Shown: positions 53,413 to 64,000, counted from the first letter of the stretch. The stretch: 64,000 nt of DNA from Echria macrotheca (GCA_030411725.1 MU839830.1:1178001-1242000); one strand, 5' to 3'. The notes: generated by a model from the letters alone, not told the origin. A program made the numbers and translations.

Positions 53413-54033
53413 GTTACCTCGACGTTTTGGGGGTAGTCTGGCGCTTACACTACCTTTAGGGACTGCTAAGGCTCTCGTGAACAGTGGTCTTTTCTATGAT
53501 TTCTTTTCAGCACTGCATGGTATTGGCCCTTTTCTTTGTGTTGGCCGAGCCGCATGGCGTTCAGATGGGCAGGGCAGGACGGAACCAACCCCGAGGTACC
53601 CGGGTTTTAGAAATCAAAGGAGTTCAGGTGCCGACTTTGGGTTCCCGACGACTCTCGGCACGACAACGTGTTTGCGCCTAGCGGAACAGCGTTGAACCGA
53701 GGAGTTGATGGTTTTAGTTTAGACGATTAGTAGATACCTCTGGTTTCGTTTAATGAGATATGCGCCAGTAGCGAGACAATAAGAGCAGCGATGGTCTTTA
53801 AGTTTCCATTTGAGCTCTCAAGCAGTTTTTGCCATGATGAATGTATACGATGACGGCACTTGAATATTGGCTCGCCACGACATTGTTCTGCTGCATAGGT
53901 ATGCTAGATTCCCTTCCGTTTCCAGCCCAGACGCCGTACTCTATGTATACCAACCAAAACCATTCCTTACATTTCCTATCCGTTTCGTAAAGTCATGCCC
54001 CCCGTCTTCCTCCCCAAGTCTAAACCGTGCTTA
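53413..54033. other. Convergent spacer after the UBE2Z-like gene
   Basis: About 620 bp for two 3' UTRs. Frames here extend from out-of-frame reading of the E2 gene. No feature was recognised. Confidence 0.5.
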
Positions 54034-55098
54034 CTACCTCTTCCCCTTGGTCTTCTTCTCGATCTTATCCTTGCCAGGCGCATATGGCGCCGCCACCCCG
54101 ACCAGCTTCCGGCCCTGCTGTCCCTGTTGTCCTTGCTGCTGCTGATCCCCATCGCCTGCATTAAAGTCATATGCCCCGCCCGGACCGAGGACCATGGGCG
54201 CACCCGGCGTCGGGGCGGCGACCTGTTCTGCGTGTAGCTTGTCGAGGGACTCGCCTACCACGGCGTACTGGGCCCAGTTTATGGGCGGGCAGCGGACGAT
54301 GGTCTGTGGTTTGGGGAGTTTGGACCAGGCTTTTTTGGCGTTCTTTTTTTTCTTTATTCCTCTTGGCTTTGCAGCAGCAGTCCCTTTAGGTGGTGGTGGT
54401 GGAGAAGAAGATTCTGTCTTAATTTTGTCGTCCTTCGTTTCTTCATCCTCTTCTGCGTCTCGGTCTGGGTCTGAGTCTGAGTCTGAGTTTGTGTCTGATG
54501 TATCGGAGGGGGATGAAGAGGACGATGGCGAGGCGGTCGTCCCCCGGACGGCGGCGGAGGGGTCCATGAGCGGGTCACCCTCCGTCCCGACGCGGCCCGC
54601 TGCCAGGTCGGAGAGGAATCCGGCGGGGTCGGCTAGGGCGGCGGATTTCGTGCGGGACAGCGAGCGCATGTCGCTCTCGGCGCGGGCGCGTTGGAGCAGG
54701 AGAATGCCGATGGCGGATTTTACGGCGAGGGCGTCGGGGTTTTCGTCGAAGTCTAGGGGGGCCGTGATGGGAGGGGGTGGGATGCTGTTGGTTTGGGAGG
54801 GTTGGTGGGTGTGGGTTAGGAGGGGGCGGCCGAGGGCGAAGTCGGGGGGCGATGAGGAGGAGGATGCTTGTGCGCCTGGACCGAGGGTTGGTGTTATCGG
54901 ACTGACGGGTGGCCGGGTTGGTGATTGTTCTCGTGGTTGTTGTTGCTGTGGTTGTCGTCTTTGTGTTGCTGGCTGTGATGAGTGTGAGTGTGAAGGCGGT
55001 TGTGGTTGCCGGCCCGGCACGGGGTCAGATGCGCCGCCGGATGTCGCGTTGCGGCCGGCCGGACCCGCGGGGTCGGTTTGGATTGTGAGGGCCGGCAT
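54034..55098 (-). CDS. Disordered orphan fungal protein with a conserved-looking C-terminal block
   Basis: Single exon, 354 residues from the ATG at 55098. The first 110 residues are Pro/Gln/Ser-rich. A helical block near 120-175 (DALAVKSAIGILLLQRARAE, then LSRTKSAALADPAGFLSDL) is followed by an acidic Ser/Asp repeat and a basic stretch (RGIKKKKNAKKAW). A compact block near residue 265-300 (PKPQTIVRCPPINWAQYAVV) looks conserved, and the tail is Gln/Gly-rich then Lys-rich. The layout suggests a nuclear adaptor. A tttcccag-like acceptor sits 40 bp upstream of the ATG, so a non-coding first exon is possible. I cannot name the family. Confidence 0.65.
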   Translation of the reverse strand: MPALTIQTDPAGPAGRNATSGGASDPVPGRQPQPPSHSHSSQPATQRRQPQQQQPREQSPTRPPVSPITPTLGPGAQASSSSSPPDFALGRPLLTHTHQPSQTNSIPPPPITAPLDFDENPDALAVKSAIGILLLQRARAESDMRSLSRTKSAALADPAGFLSDLAAGRVGTEGDPLMDPSAAVRGTTASPSSSSSPSDTSDTNSDSDSDPDRDAEEDEETKDDKIKTESSSPPPPPKGTAAAKPRGIKKKKNAKKAWSKLPKPQTIVRCPPINWAQYAVVGESLDKLHAEQVAAPTPGAPMVLGPGGAYDFNAGDGDQQQQGQQGQQGRKLVGVAAPYAPGKDKIEKKTKGKR

Positions 55099-56208
55099 GA
55101 CCAGGTTCTCGCGACGGGGGCGGTAATCCGGCTGGAAAAGAGGGGAGAGAGTTGAGAGACGCGAGGAACAGGTAAAGGTTAACTATGTATTGCGGGCTGG
55201 ACCCTGCGATATGCAACGGCGGGGTTCAGCTGTCGGCTGCTGCTGCCTTCAGGTTCCGCGTTGAGCTTCGTAAGCGGGGCCACAGCTGAGAGGCCCTTGT
55301 CGTCGCGCTTTCTTGCCCCGGGGGCTGGATGGTCCGTGCGCTCAGTTTTGGGGGCGGCAGAAATGGTGGTCACGGCACTTTTTGAGGGGATGGAATTTGG
55401 GTTTGCTTCGCGATTGACAAAGCGGAGAATAAAAATGGGAGTTTTGCTCGATGCTGACTAGACTCCCGGCACACGTTTCTACCGGTTTTAGGTCAAGAAT
55501 GGAACCCTGTAGCCTTCAAATCGGTGCATTTCCACATTCCCCTCTTCCCTCGACAAACGCGTTTGAGACAATGCCATGGATTTCCGACGTTCGCTGATTT
55601 CAAGCTCCTTTACGTACAGTGGTATAGGCAGACTCTTGGTAACTATCCCGGACTAGCTTGGGCCAACTACGCAGCTGCCTCGTCACTCGTAAAATTTGCA
55701 GATAGCCGAGCCTGGCCTTTTTCGGCCGACATCGTGACCACTAATGCAATGGAGACCTTTGAAGTCGTCGCATCCCGGTATTTGAGGAGAGCAGGTGCTT
55801 GTCCTCGATTTAGCGGGCCAGGCTAGTCTCGGGATGATGCGCTAGCACTGGAGATTCGAGCATCGCAGCCAATGAGCGGGCCACGATTCCGCTGCTATCG
55901 GGAAGGAGTCTAAGATGGAGGGGTACCAAGCAAGAGCTTCATGACGTCGTCCATTGAGGGTCAGCGTTTGTTGCCTGGTGTTTTGTCAATCTAGAAAATT
56001 TGAGTACATGTAGGACTGCCTTCTCATCTGATATAGATAAGTTTCTCAACACCTCTCTTGGGTAGTTACTTCCAATTGAAATCAATCTGTTTCATTCCAT
56101 CGAGCAACCGTCTGTGAGGATGCCACAACCGATTTATACTTTCTGAATCCTGGTTCCAATCCCCCCCCCCCGGTTCTCGGTACGACCACACAAGTTCAAA
56201 CCATCACC
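55099..56208. promoter_or_regulatory. Divergent promoter region
   Basis: About 1.1 kb between two outward-facing start codons. A run of 11 C residues lies at 56161-56171, 37 bp before the rightward ATG. A possible leader acceptor for the leftward gene is near 55130. The frames present start with non-ATG codons or lack composition support. Confidence 0.45.
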
Positions 56209-57959
56209 ATGAATAAAAACTGGCCCCACAACGGACAGGGTGGGCGCGACTCCGGCGTCGAAGGGGCACCGGCTGGTCGGGTCTCGGAGGAAGGCCGGCC
56301 GCCGGACGAGCTGACCAGACTCCTACCAAACCGCCTCGATAGCACTCCCTATCTCTCGCCAGATGACCCGGCCGTGTCGCCCTACAACCTCTGGACGGTC
56401 CGCATCGTTCGCATCCTGACAGTCGTCCTGGCTTGTATCGCCTTCCTGTGGTGGGTGCTGCTGCTGGTCTCGGCCTTCGTCACACCTCCCGGCCTACATG
56501 TCAGGGGCTCGCCCTTCTTCGCCTTCGGCTACGCATCAATTGCCCTCTTGATATTGGTGGTTGAGTTGCTATTTTTTGCCGCCCCGAGCAGGTCGGCCCG
56601 TGTGCTCAGCCTCGTCTCGGCTGTGCTCCTGCTGGCGGATACTATCATTATCCTGGCCGTCCACAAGACGAGACACGAGGAAGTGTGGGTGGGCGTGGCC
56701 AGTGTTGCGTGGGCTACTCTCGTGGCTGTCTGGGCGATAGTTGCAGACCGGACAGTGCAGGTACGTGCTTCCCCTGATGATTATTGGGTTTGATATTGAC
56801 TCCTTGAAAACAGTGGGGAAAGCGAGAGGAGGAAGAACGTCTAACCGGTAGAGAGGAGACACGGCGTACATTGCTCGAATGGAGTGAAGTGCTGCTATCT
56901 AGCCTTGCGCTAGGGCTCCTTGCGGTGGCCGTGTTCTTGATGACATGCACCCTTACCTTGCGGGCCCTCGACGCCCGCTTGGGACCGCCGGGAGAGCGAT
57001 ACTGGGTTGACCGAGATAAATACCAGATCCACCTGTATTGCCATGGCAATAAACTCGACGCCCACGGAAACAAAACCACCACGGTCCTCTTTGAGGGCGG
57101 CGAGGATGCCGTTGAATGGGGTCTCTGGCAGTTTGCTGAGAATGCCCTCCAGAACGGATCTATTAGCAGATACTGCTTTGCCGACCGTCCAGGCATGGCA
57201 TGGGTAAGCTCTCTGCCATCTTTTTCTTGCTACTGATTTGTTAACCTGCTCTCAGAGCGACACCTCTCCGAGCCCCCTCTCGATGAGCATGGCTACCGAC
57301 GCCCTGAGTGAAACGCTCTCTCGTGCCGGAGAAGAAGGACCGTGGATTCTGGCTAGCGCCGGCATCGGTTCGCTATACTCGCGCATCTTTAGCTCGCGCC
57401 ATAACCAGGAGGTAAAGGCAATCTTGATGATCGATCCTCTCCACGAAGACCTCCTCTCGCGTGTTGGCGATGCAGGTCATGGCTTCTACCTTTGGTTCCA
57501 AGGAGTGATCTCTCCACTAGGACTTGGACGTATCCTTGGAGCCATCGTTCGAGGCAGAAGCGCCGCTGATCGGATCTGGGGAAGAGCTTCGTATCAGTCG
57601 GGGAGCACCATATTCGCGAAGCTTCAGGAGAGTCTGGTGGCAGACTCTCTGAGCAAACGAGATGTCGTCTCTAGCCGGGTGATTCAGGACAGGAACACCC
57701 CGGTAGTGGTCATTAGTTCGGGAGAAAAGATTCGACGGGATAGCGAGTGGGAAGAGAAGGTTTGTCGGTTTCACCTGTCTTGTTACCCATTCACTGACAG
57801 TAAAACGCACAGCAACGAGATCTGACCCACATCACCTTGAACCTGGAAGACTGGGACATTGTCGACAAAGCGCCTCATCAGGTCTGGCGCACATTTGAGG
57901 GACGGGAGATGATCGAGAGAAGACTCAGGAAGTTGGTCAAATTGGCGGGCCGGGGCTGA
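56209..57959 (+). CDS. Multi-pass membrane protein with an alpha/beta-hydrolase-like domain
   Basis: Exons 56209-56760, 56814-57203, 57256-57759 and 57813-57959 give 530 residues. Four hydrophobic helices lie between residues 65 and 180 and a fifth near 205-230, then a soluble domain. That domain reads like an alpha/beta hydrolase: a strand with VLFEGGEDAVEWGLWQF (oxyanion region), RYCFADRPGMAWSD (the usual DRPG.GWSD turn), and PWILASAGIGSLYSRIF at the nucleophile-elbow position, with LASAG where GxSxG is expected. A late Asp/His pair is plausible (DWDIVDKAPHQVW). The family is often labelled mitochondrial integral membrane protein in fungi, but I see no clear presequence. Catalysis is unproven. 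Confidence 0.75.
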
Positions 57960-59493
57960 GTGAAGATGGACGGACTCACACTAAAGTGATTAGGGTATGG
58001 GAAGAGAACGGCAGACCCTGATGAAGGGGCAATATGACGGCCAACAGGGAAAAGTGCCAGGGAAGAGCAGTCTTGACGTCTTAAAACAGGCTTCAGCTTG
58101 AATAGTTACTAGTAGCAGAATGGATACCACTCGACTATACCAGAGCAATTGAGAGTACCGTTCCGGCAAGGGCTTTATTTGTTGGTCTTCTCCAGGCTCA
58201 AGTATACGTCGATGGCTGGCCAGTGGACATTACTGTTTCAAGTGTTATTACCAAGGGGAAGTGCTCTGAAGAAGCCATGATGCCGGCCTGTGGTTTTCGG
58301 GCCCAAGACCAATCCAAGACCAATGGAAAAGAAGGGGGACCTGCGTTCGTGTCGCGTCCAGAAATGACTTTGCAATGCAGCTATTCTCGTCCAGCATCCT
58401 GTCTGTCGCACAAAATATTGTAGAAGGCTGGATCCGTGGCTTCGACCGTGTTGTAATATTCTCAAAAACAAAAGCTGCTTGTCCCAGCCGTCTGGGTGCG
58501 GCCGAGACAGGAAATATTGCCGACCAACATGGGCTTTTTTTTGTATCGACATCTTTTGGGCACTGCCAAGATTCCCCACACGGTGCACGTGCCAAGGAGT
58601 TGACGCCCAAAGTCAGGTCTTTGGGACTTGGCGGACAGCAAAGTGAGCGACTGCTGCAAGGCGGGCCATCAGCAGCACCTCCAGGGCCGCTGCAGCGTCC
58701 CCATTTTAGGCCCTGAATTGCATCCCCCATTCCCGCAAATGTTTCGAATGTCTTGATCCGCCCGAACACTCTCACTGCTCGTGCACGGCCATTGTCGAAA
58801 CCGCCCATGTTCGCGCTGAGGTCCCCCAAGTCGCGTTGCATACCTTCTTGACTTCCCCTCTTCGATCCGTTGTGGTGAGTGCGCGTTCCTTGGACTCACT
58901 CGCTGGGCAGAAGCTGGAAATTGCACTCCGCCGCTGTGGCGGGGGCTGTCGATCGCTGCCGTCGGACCAAAGCAGACTCGAGACCACGCACATACACTGC
59001 AATCACCATCCCCACAGTCCCCGACGTGCTTCGAGTCTTTGTTTGGAAGGGCGCAGGTGTCAGTGCCGACGGCTAACAACGAGACAGCAGTGCGAAAGCC
59101 TCGCGGTCGGACGGCCATCACCCCGCGATTGATCCCTGCGCGAGTGCAGCTGCGGAGCACCGAATACCTACCTACCTACCCAACTTCGCATTGCCGCCGA
59201 CCACCGACCGCCTCCCAGCAAAGCCCCGGCTTCAGCCACCCGATCTCGAAGGCGTGCCTGAACCTGCCATTGCGCGCCGGACCATCTTCTCTTCGATATC
59301 CAATTCGGGCGCTTTCTGACCTTCGCCGGGTCGCTGCAGTCACCGGACGTGCTGCAACCACTGCATGTCGACGACACAGCCGCTTCGACACCCGTCTCGC
59401 CAAAGCTGTGGCCCTCGGATCCCCAAGTCCTGAGATAGAGCGCATTCGCAGCCATTCTCGTCGTTCCGCGACTAGTGTCCATGTTTGCGGATT
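57960..59493. promoter_or_regulatory. Long upstream region and leader of lrg1
   Basis: About 1.5 kb. The left part is the 3' flank of the membrane protein gene. The part from about 58800 looks like an lrg1 leader: a uORF at 58807-58851 (14 codons), then a strong donor-like gtgagt at 58876, suggesting a spliced leader, then CT-rich sequence. Frames on the minus strand here are not ATG-started conserved protein. No RNA gene was seen. Confidence 0.45.
58807..58851 (+). promoter_or_regulatory. uORF in the lrg1 leader
   Basis: ATG, 13 further codons and TGA. It ends 25 bp before a gtgagt donor-like site, so it would stay in the mRNA even if a leader intron were removed. Translation is inferred. 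Confidence 0.3.
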
Positions 59494-59501
59494 ATGGATA
59501 G
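59481..59501 (+). promoter_or_regulatory. uORF overlapping the lrg1 start codon
   Basis: This six-codon uORF (M-F-A-D-Y-G, stop TAG) starts 13 nt before the lrg1 ATG at 59494 and ends 5 nt after that ATG, in a different frame. Ribosomes that use it cannot also initiate at 59494 by simple scanning, so it should lower lrg1 translation or favour the in-frame ATG at 59530. Confidence 0.45.
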
Positions 59502-62500
59502 GAACTGGCCGCAAGGGAACGCAGAGAGAATGACAGTGGCCGCGACAGACTACGGTGGTGGTGGTGCTGGTGGACCGCCTGGAGGCGACTGGGGCTACGG
59601 ACACGCCCAAGCTGGTGAGGGATCATACCACAGGGATCCAGAGCTTCCCAATATCACGCCCACTTCGACACGGAATGGACAGAATGGCGGCGGGTATGGA
59701 GGCCAGATGGGAAGGCAACCTGGGTCGCCCGCCATGAGCGCTGGCGACACGGACAATGAATCCCGGAGAAGTGGTGAACGAAATAGATCCAGACCCAGGG
59801 GCTCAAGGGCTGCCAGCGGCCAGGTGCGCACCTGTAAGAAGTGTGGCGACTCTTTGACAGGACAGTTTGTGCGCGCTCTCGACGGGACTTTCCACCTTGA
59901 TTGCTTCAAGTGCCGAGTAAGCAAGACCCTGCTGCAGGTGCAAGTTCGCGGTCCGCGTCAGTGCTAATGCTTCCCAGGACTGCGGCCAAATCGTAGCGTC
60001 CAAGTTCTTCCCCGCCGATGACGAAAACGGCGAGGGCCAGTATCCGCTCTGCGAGACAGACTACTTCCGCCGACTCGGGCTCCTCTGCCACCAGTGCGGC
60101 GGCGCGCTGAGGGGATCCTATATCACTGCGCTCGACCGGAAGTATCATGTCGATCACTTCACCTGCTCCCTGTGCCCCACGGTATTCGGTGCCCAGGACA
60201 GTTATTATGAGCACGATGGGCAGGTCTACTGTCACTACCACTACTCGACCCAGTTTGCGCAGCGCTGCGAGGGGTGTCAAACTGCCATCCTCAAGCAGTT
60301 TGTCGAGATATTCCGGAATGGCGAGAACCAACACTGGCACCCAGAGTGCTACATGATACACAAGTTCTGGAATGTCCGGTTGAACCCGCCAAAAGATGTT
60401 CTCGGGCCCGTGCCGGATAATCCTGCAGGCCGTGAGCGTGTGCGGGAGGAGGAAGAGCGCATGGAAGAGAAGGTCTACCGCATCTGGAGCGTGCTATCCA
60501 CGTTTGAAGAATCATCGGCAGCCTGTATTTCGGATATGCTACTGCACGTCAGCAATGGGGCCCACCTGGAGGGTGTGGTTGTTGCAAAGCGGTTCATTTG
60601 GCATGTCGACGTCCTGTTCCAATCCGCCGACCGGCTGGATGCATCGATGGAGGCGCTAGACATGACAGGTAAGGCGATTCACGTCATGGCCTGCAGCACT
60701 GTGCTAACGCGGCGTAGGTCTTGCTTATGGGCGCGAGGCTAAGCTTCTCTGCAAGAAAATCGTCTCTTTTTTCTCGCTCCTGTCTAAGACGCAGGACAAG
60801 GGCGTGCGGAAGGTAGGCGTGACGCAAGAATTATTGACGCTTGTCACGGGCCTCGCCCACTACCTGAAGCTCTTGATTCGCATCTGCCTTAAAGGGGCAC
60901 TTCGGACAGAGAAGGAACGCAATACGCCAGACTCACTCTTCCAGTTTCTCGACGATCTAAGCGATCTCGAAGGCCTCAAAGCCGAGGAGAATAACCCTAC
61001 CATTCCGCAGTTGACGACCGACCTCGCACATCTGGCCAAGAACGAATCCGACCAGTGTCCAGTCTGTCGCAGACCGGTAGAGGACGAGTGCGTGAGGAAC
61101 GGCGACAGGAGATGGCATCTGGCCTGCGCGAACTGCTCCCGGTGTGGTGAAGAGCTTGGGAGGAATATCCGCGACGCCCGTCTGAACCCCTACGACTTCA
61201 AGATATACTGCAAGAAGTGCGACGCCTATGGGGACGAGGGTTCACAACCTTTCCTGCACGTCACGAGGCTGCGGCAGTATGTTTACTTGCTGCAAGTGGC
61301 TCTGGCCCGGCTCCTCGATATGCTCCAGGCCCATGGCGCTATTCCTCAAGCGTCCGATAGACCGAATGGCCTCGACGCCGACGGGCGGCCTAGCGAGTCC
61401 CGTTCGAGATCCTTCGGGGGTGAGCAGCTACAGCATCACAGGGGGTCGTCTTATGAGAACGCTCTCAATGATGTGCGGAGGCTCAAGAGCACCCGCATGG
61501 ACAAGCATTTGTCGTCCAGCTTCCGGAAAGCCCGCACTTCGCGCATCATGGATGGCCCAGAAGGAAACAGTGCGCGTCCGGGGTCTTCAGGTGGAGGTGG
61601 AAGTGGCGGCAAGAACTTTTCGATCGTCGAGGAACAGGGGTACAGCGACGATCAGGACATGATGCTGCCGAACCAGGACGCGTTGACTCTGGATGACATT
61701 CCCAAGATTGTTGCCGCCGAGCAGGCAGCCCGAGAAAGGGGCCCGTATGGCTCCGGCAGGCAGGAGCTATTCCGCTCACCGGCGACAGAACCAAACTTTG
61801 GAAGTGGCGGCGTGATGCCTGGTCACCAACGAAGTCATTCGGACGGCAGGGGAAGATCGATGCGGGCACCCGGGGAGCCCTCACCCCAGCGGACGTCCCG
61901 GAGATACTTCTCGGAGCTTTCCGGCCTGGAATACTTCATCGTTCGTCACCTGGCCGTCCTGACCATGCACCCCATGGTCGAGCCCGAGTTCTCGTTGGAC
62001 GAGCTGCTCAGCTTCATCGAAAGTCGAAAGGGCAACTTTTGGAAAAACATGGGCAAGGTCTTCAAGAACGACGGTCGCAAGAATGTCAAGAAGAAGGGCG
62101 TGTTTGGCGTACCGTTAGACCTGATTGTGGAACGTGACGGAGCCGAATCCACGGACGGCGTCGGGCCCGGCACTCTGAAGATCCCCGCCATCGTTGATGA
62201 TATCGTCTCCACCATGAGGCAGATGGATCTCTCGGTCGAAGGTGTCTTCCGCAAAAACGGCAACATCAAGAAGCTCGGCGAGATGGTCGAGAAGATTGAC
62301 AAGGAGGAGCCGGTCGACTTTGGAAGCAATACGGTGGTCCAGATTGCAGCCCTTCTGAAACGATACCTACGAGAACTACCCGATCCTCTGATGACGCATA
62401 AACTCTACCGGCTCTGGCTCGCCGCCGCCAAGATTCCGGACGATGCCAAGAGGCAATACTGCCTGCATCTAGCCTGCTGCTTGCTACCCAAGTCGCATCG

Positions 62501-63243
62501 CGACTGCATGGAGGTTCTTTTCGTCTTCTTGAAGTGGGCCGGATCGTTCCACCAGGTCGACGAGGAGGTTGGGTCAAAGATGGATATTAAGAACCTTGCT
62601 ACCGTCATTGCGCCCAATGTCCTTCTCGACAAGACCGCCATGTCGACTCTAGACAGCAACCCGATGTATGCCATTGAAGCGGTTGAGATACTGATTACCA
62701 ATATTGAGGAGATGTGCTTGGTACGTGTCCACGTCTTGTTGCTGATGCTTGCTAACTCGTGTAGGTTCCGGATGAAATTGCCGAGTACCTCAACGACCAG
62801 AGCTTCTTCAAGGACGGCAACGACTTGACGACCAAGGAGATTATGAAGCGTTTCTCGGACAGAAATGCGAACGGCAACGGACCGAGACATTTCACCGAGA
62901 TAACAGAGGTTGTGGGTCGACATGGGCACGACAATAACCCTGCCCGACCGCCTCCACGGAGGATAGAAACGGACCCGGCCGCATGGCAACAGGCTCAGGA
63001 GAGCAGCGTCAGGACGGTTCAGGATCCGCCTACGCCTTATGGTGGTGGCACGCACCAGGGGACACCCCCGCAGCCGCGCCGTATTCCATATGACGCCGGC
63101 CAGCAATCGCCCTACGGGCATTACGACCGTGCCGGAGCGAGCACGCCAGACAGCAGTGAGTCCTGGAGGTTGGGAGTGAAGTAGACGGATAGCTGACAGT
63201 TGGTTTCTGAGCAGTGCACCGGGGGTCCTCGCCGCGCCGTTAG
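59494..63243 (+). CDS. lrg1: LIM-domain Rho GTPase-activating protein Lrg1
   Basis: Five exons, 59494-59916, 59978-60668, 60718-62720, 62765-63155 and 63215-63243, give 1178 residues. The last intron (63156-63214, gtgagt, CTGAC, gagcag) is preferred; reading through it would end the protein 9 codons later at 63184. LIM zinc fingers lie near the N terminus (CKKCGDSLTGQFVRALDG..., CHQCGGALRGSYITALDRKYHVDHFTC...), a partial one follows (CEGCQTAILKQF), and another lies near the middle (CPVCRRPVEDECVRNGDRRWH). A disordered Ser/Arg linker precedes the RhoGAP domain, where GVFRKNGN carries the arginine finger. Lrg1 turns off Rho1 to tune cell-wall glucan synthesis and tip growth. The ATG at 59494 competes with a uORF, and an ATG at 59530 is an alternative start. 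Confidence 0.92.
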
Positions 63244-64000
63244 ACATTACGAGTTGCTAGCCTGAGCTCTCGTCGACCAGCCTTTTTAGAACGAAGCCCA
63301 TACTGTGAGGTGGGAATGATGGTAATGAAGCAAAGCATGGCTGCCTGGCGTTTTTTTTTTTACAAAAAGAAAATTCTGGTTTACACTTCTTTTTCCTCCT
63401 CCGGTTTTATCTACCTATCAAGTTCTCTCCCGCACAAATATCGCAGTTATATGTGTGTGTGAGTGTGTTTGCTTGAACAAAAGGGCGTGCGGTTGCTTTC
63501 TCCGTCTCTCTCTTTCTGATGAAATCTATGAAAACTCCCGCTTCCTTATACCTGGTTTACAGAGAAGGGGGGCAATGATGCGGGTGCGGAGATGGAGACT
63601 GAGACGGAGACGGAACAGAGTTGGAAGGGAATGGAGGAGGAGAACGGGGAGGATGAGAAATGGGAAAGTTATAGCCCGGGGGTTCTTGTTGTCTTTCGTG
63701 GCGTGCGTAGCGTGCCCCTTTTTTCTTCTTCGCCTTCTTCTGGCTCCGGATCTGGCTCCGGCTCTGGGGGGCGGCTATACCTCTCTGCTTCTTTTTTATG
63801 ATTATGAGAGCTGGGGGCTTGGGGTGGGTCTGTTAGTTTTCCATAGATGTGGGAATGAAGGGATGAAAGAGTTTTGTTTTGTTTGAGCTTTGTTTAGGTT
63901 TAGGGGTTTAGGGTATGCACAAGATGGAATAGGTGTGGTTGTTTTTTTGTTTCTGTGGCGTGGTGTAGATTTTGTTTGCTATGGTGTGGTGTGGTGTGGT
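63244..64000. other. 3' flank of lrg1
   Basis: About 760 bp to the window edge. It holds a T10-like run near 63351, telomere-like TTTAGG/TTTAGGGG units at 63893-63913 and GGTGT repeats at the very end. The short frames are not supported. A gene may begin beyond the edge. Confidence 0.45.
63982..64000 (+). repeat. (GGTGT)n repeat cut by the window edge
   Basis: At least three and a half GGTGT units reach the last base, so the full length is unknown. G-rich and similar in look to some fungal telomere or minisatellite repeats, but the unit is not the canonical TTAGGG. Confidence 0.6.

Noticed and set aside
58248..58841. Frame of 197 codons on the minus strand upstream of lrg1
   Set aside because: No ATG in good context with conserved sequence, mixed low-value composition, and it lies across the probable lrg1 promoter and leader.
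63156..63184. lrg1 ending at the in-frame TAG 63182-63184
   Set aside because: A well-formed intron (gtgagt, CTGAC, gagcag) removes this stop and joins to a short basic C terminus; kept as an alternative only.
1..64000. CRISPR arrays, bacterial operons, biosynthetic cluster or intact transposon
   Set aside because: No regularly spaced repeats of that kind, no backbone synthase or transposase domain, and gene content is eukaryotic housekeeping.

Overview
The window is nuclear DNA of a filamentous ascomycete, most likely a member of the Sordariomycetes (Sordariales-like). The evidence is gene structure and gene content. Introns are short (42 to about 250 bp) with GTRNGT-like donors and CTAAC/CTGAC branch sites. 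Third positions are GC-rich, intergenic spaces are 0.3 to 3 kb, and the ORFs are typical eukaryotic single-copy housekeeping proteins. I see no prokaryotic operons, CRISPR array, rRNA, convincing tRNA or intact transposon. All exon coordinates were built by hand from splice signals and reading phase, so each is a model and not a transcript-proven structure.

Layout. 1-5.5 kb: a gluconokinase-like kinase inside long gene-poor DNA. 5.5-8.6 kb: a divergent mitochondrial pair, the branched-chain 2-oxo acid dehydrogenase E2 and the ATP synthase assembly factor Atp10. 9-13 kb: the Golgi SNARE Gos1, then ribosomal proteins eL6 and uL29 (L35) head to head. 13.7-16.2 kb: STT3, the oligosaccharyltransferase catalytic subunit. 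17.8-23 kb: the spliceosomal DEAD-box ATPase Prp5, divergent from a mitochondrial HMG-box protein. 23.7-27.5 kb: an orphan fungal protein and a strange proline-rich frame broken by four amber codons. 28.4-32 kb: Npl4 divergent from Sec66. 32.8-39.8 kb: a small orphan protein, Orc3 and a PWWP chromatin reader. 40.4-49.4 kb: the U5 snRNP helicase Brr2 divergent from a coiled-coil orphan. 49.5-53.4 kb: clamp-loader subunit Rfc2 divergent from a UBE2Z-like E2 that carries a second UBC domain. 54-58 kb: a disordered orphan divergent from a membrane-anchored alpha/beta-hydrolase-like protein. 59.5-63.2 kb: the LIM-RhoGAP Lrg1.

The genes do not form one pathway. They touch the main housekeeping systems: translation, ER import and glycosylation, vesicle fusion, mitochondrial metabolism, splicing, replication, ubiquitin/Cdc48 quality control and Rho signalling. 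Head-to-head pairs are frequent, for example eL6/uL29, Npl4/Sec66, Prp5/HMG and Rfc2/E2.

The most unusual element is at 25593-27458 on the minus strand. It is a 622-codon reading frame with an ATG, a final TAA and exactly four internal stops, all TAG. It carries four copies of a module in which a class II SH3 ligand (PPLPPRR) runs into a PKA-type RRAS site. It may be a decaying gene with CAG-to-TAG changes of the kind repeat-induced point mutation makes, or a gene whose ambers are recoded, for example by the sexual-stage A-to-I mRNA editing (UAG to UGG) known in Sordariomycetes. Other items worth a second look are in-frame microexons at the active sites of the E2 and STT3, a 6-nt last coding exon in the L35 gene, telobox-like motifs in two promoters, and a small inverted-repeat element near 32.6 kb.
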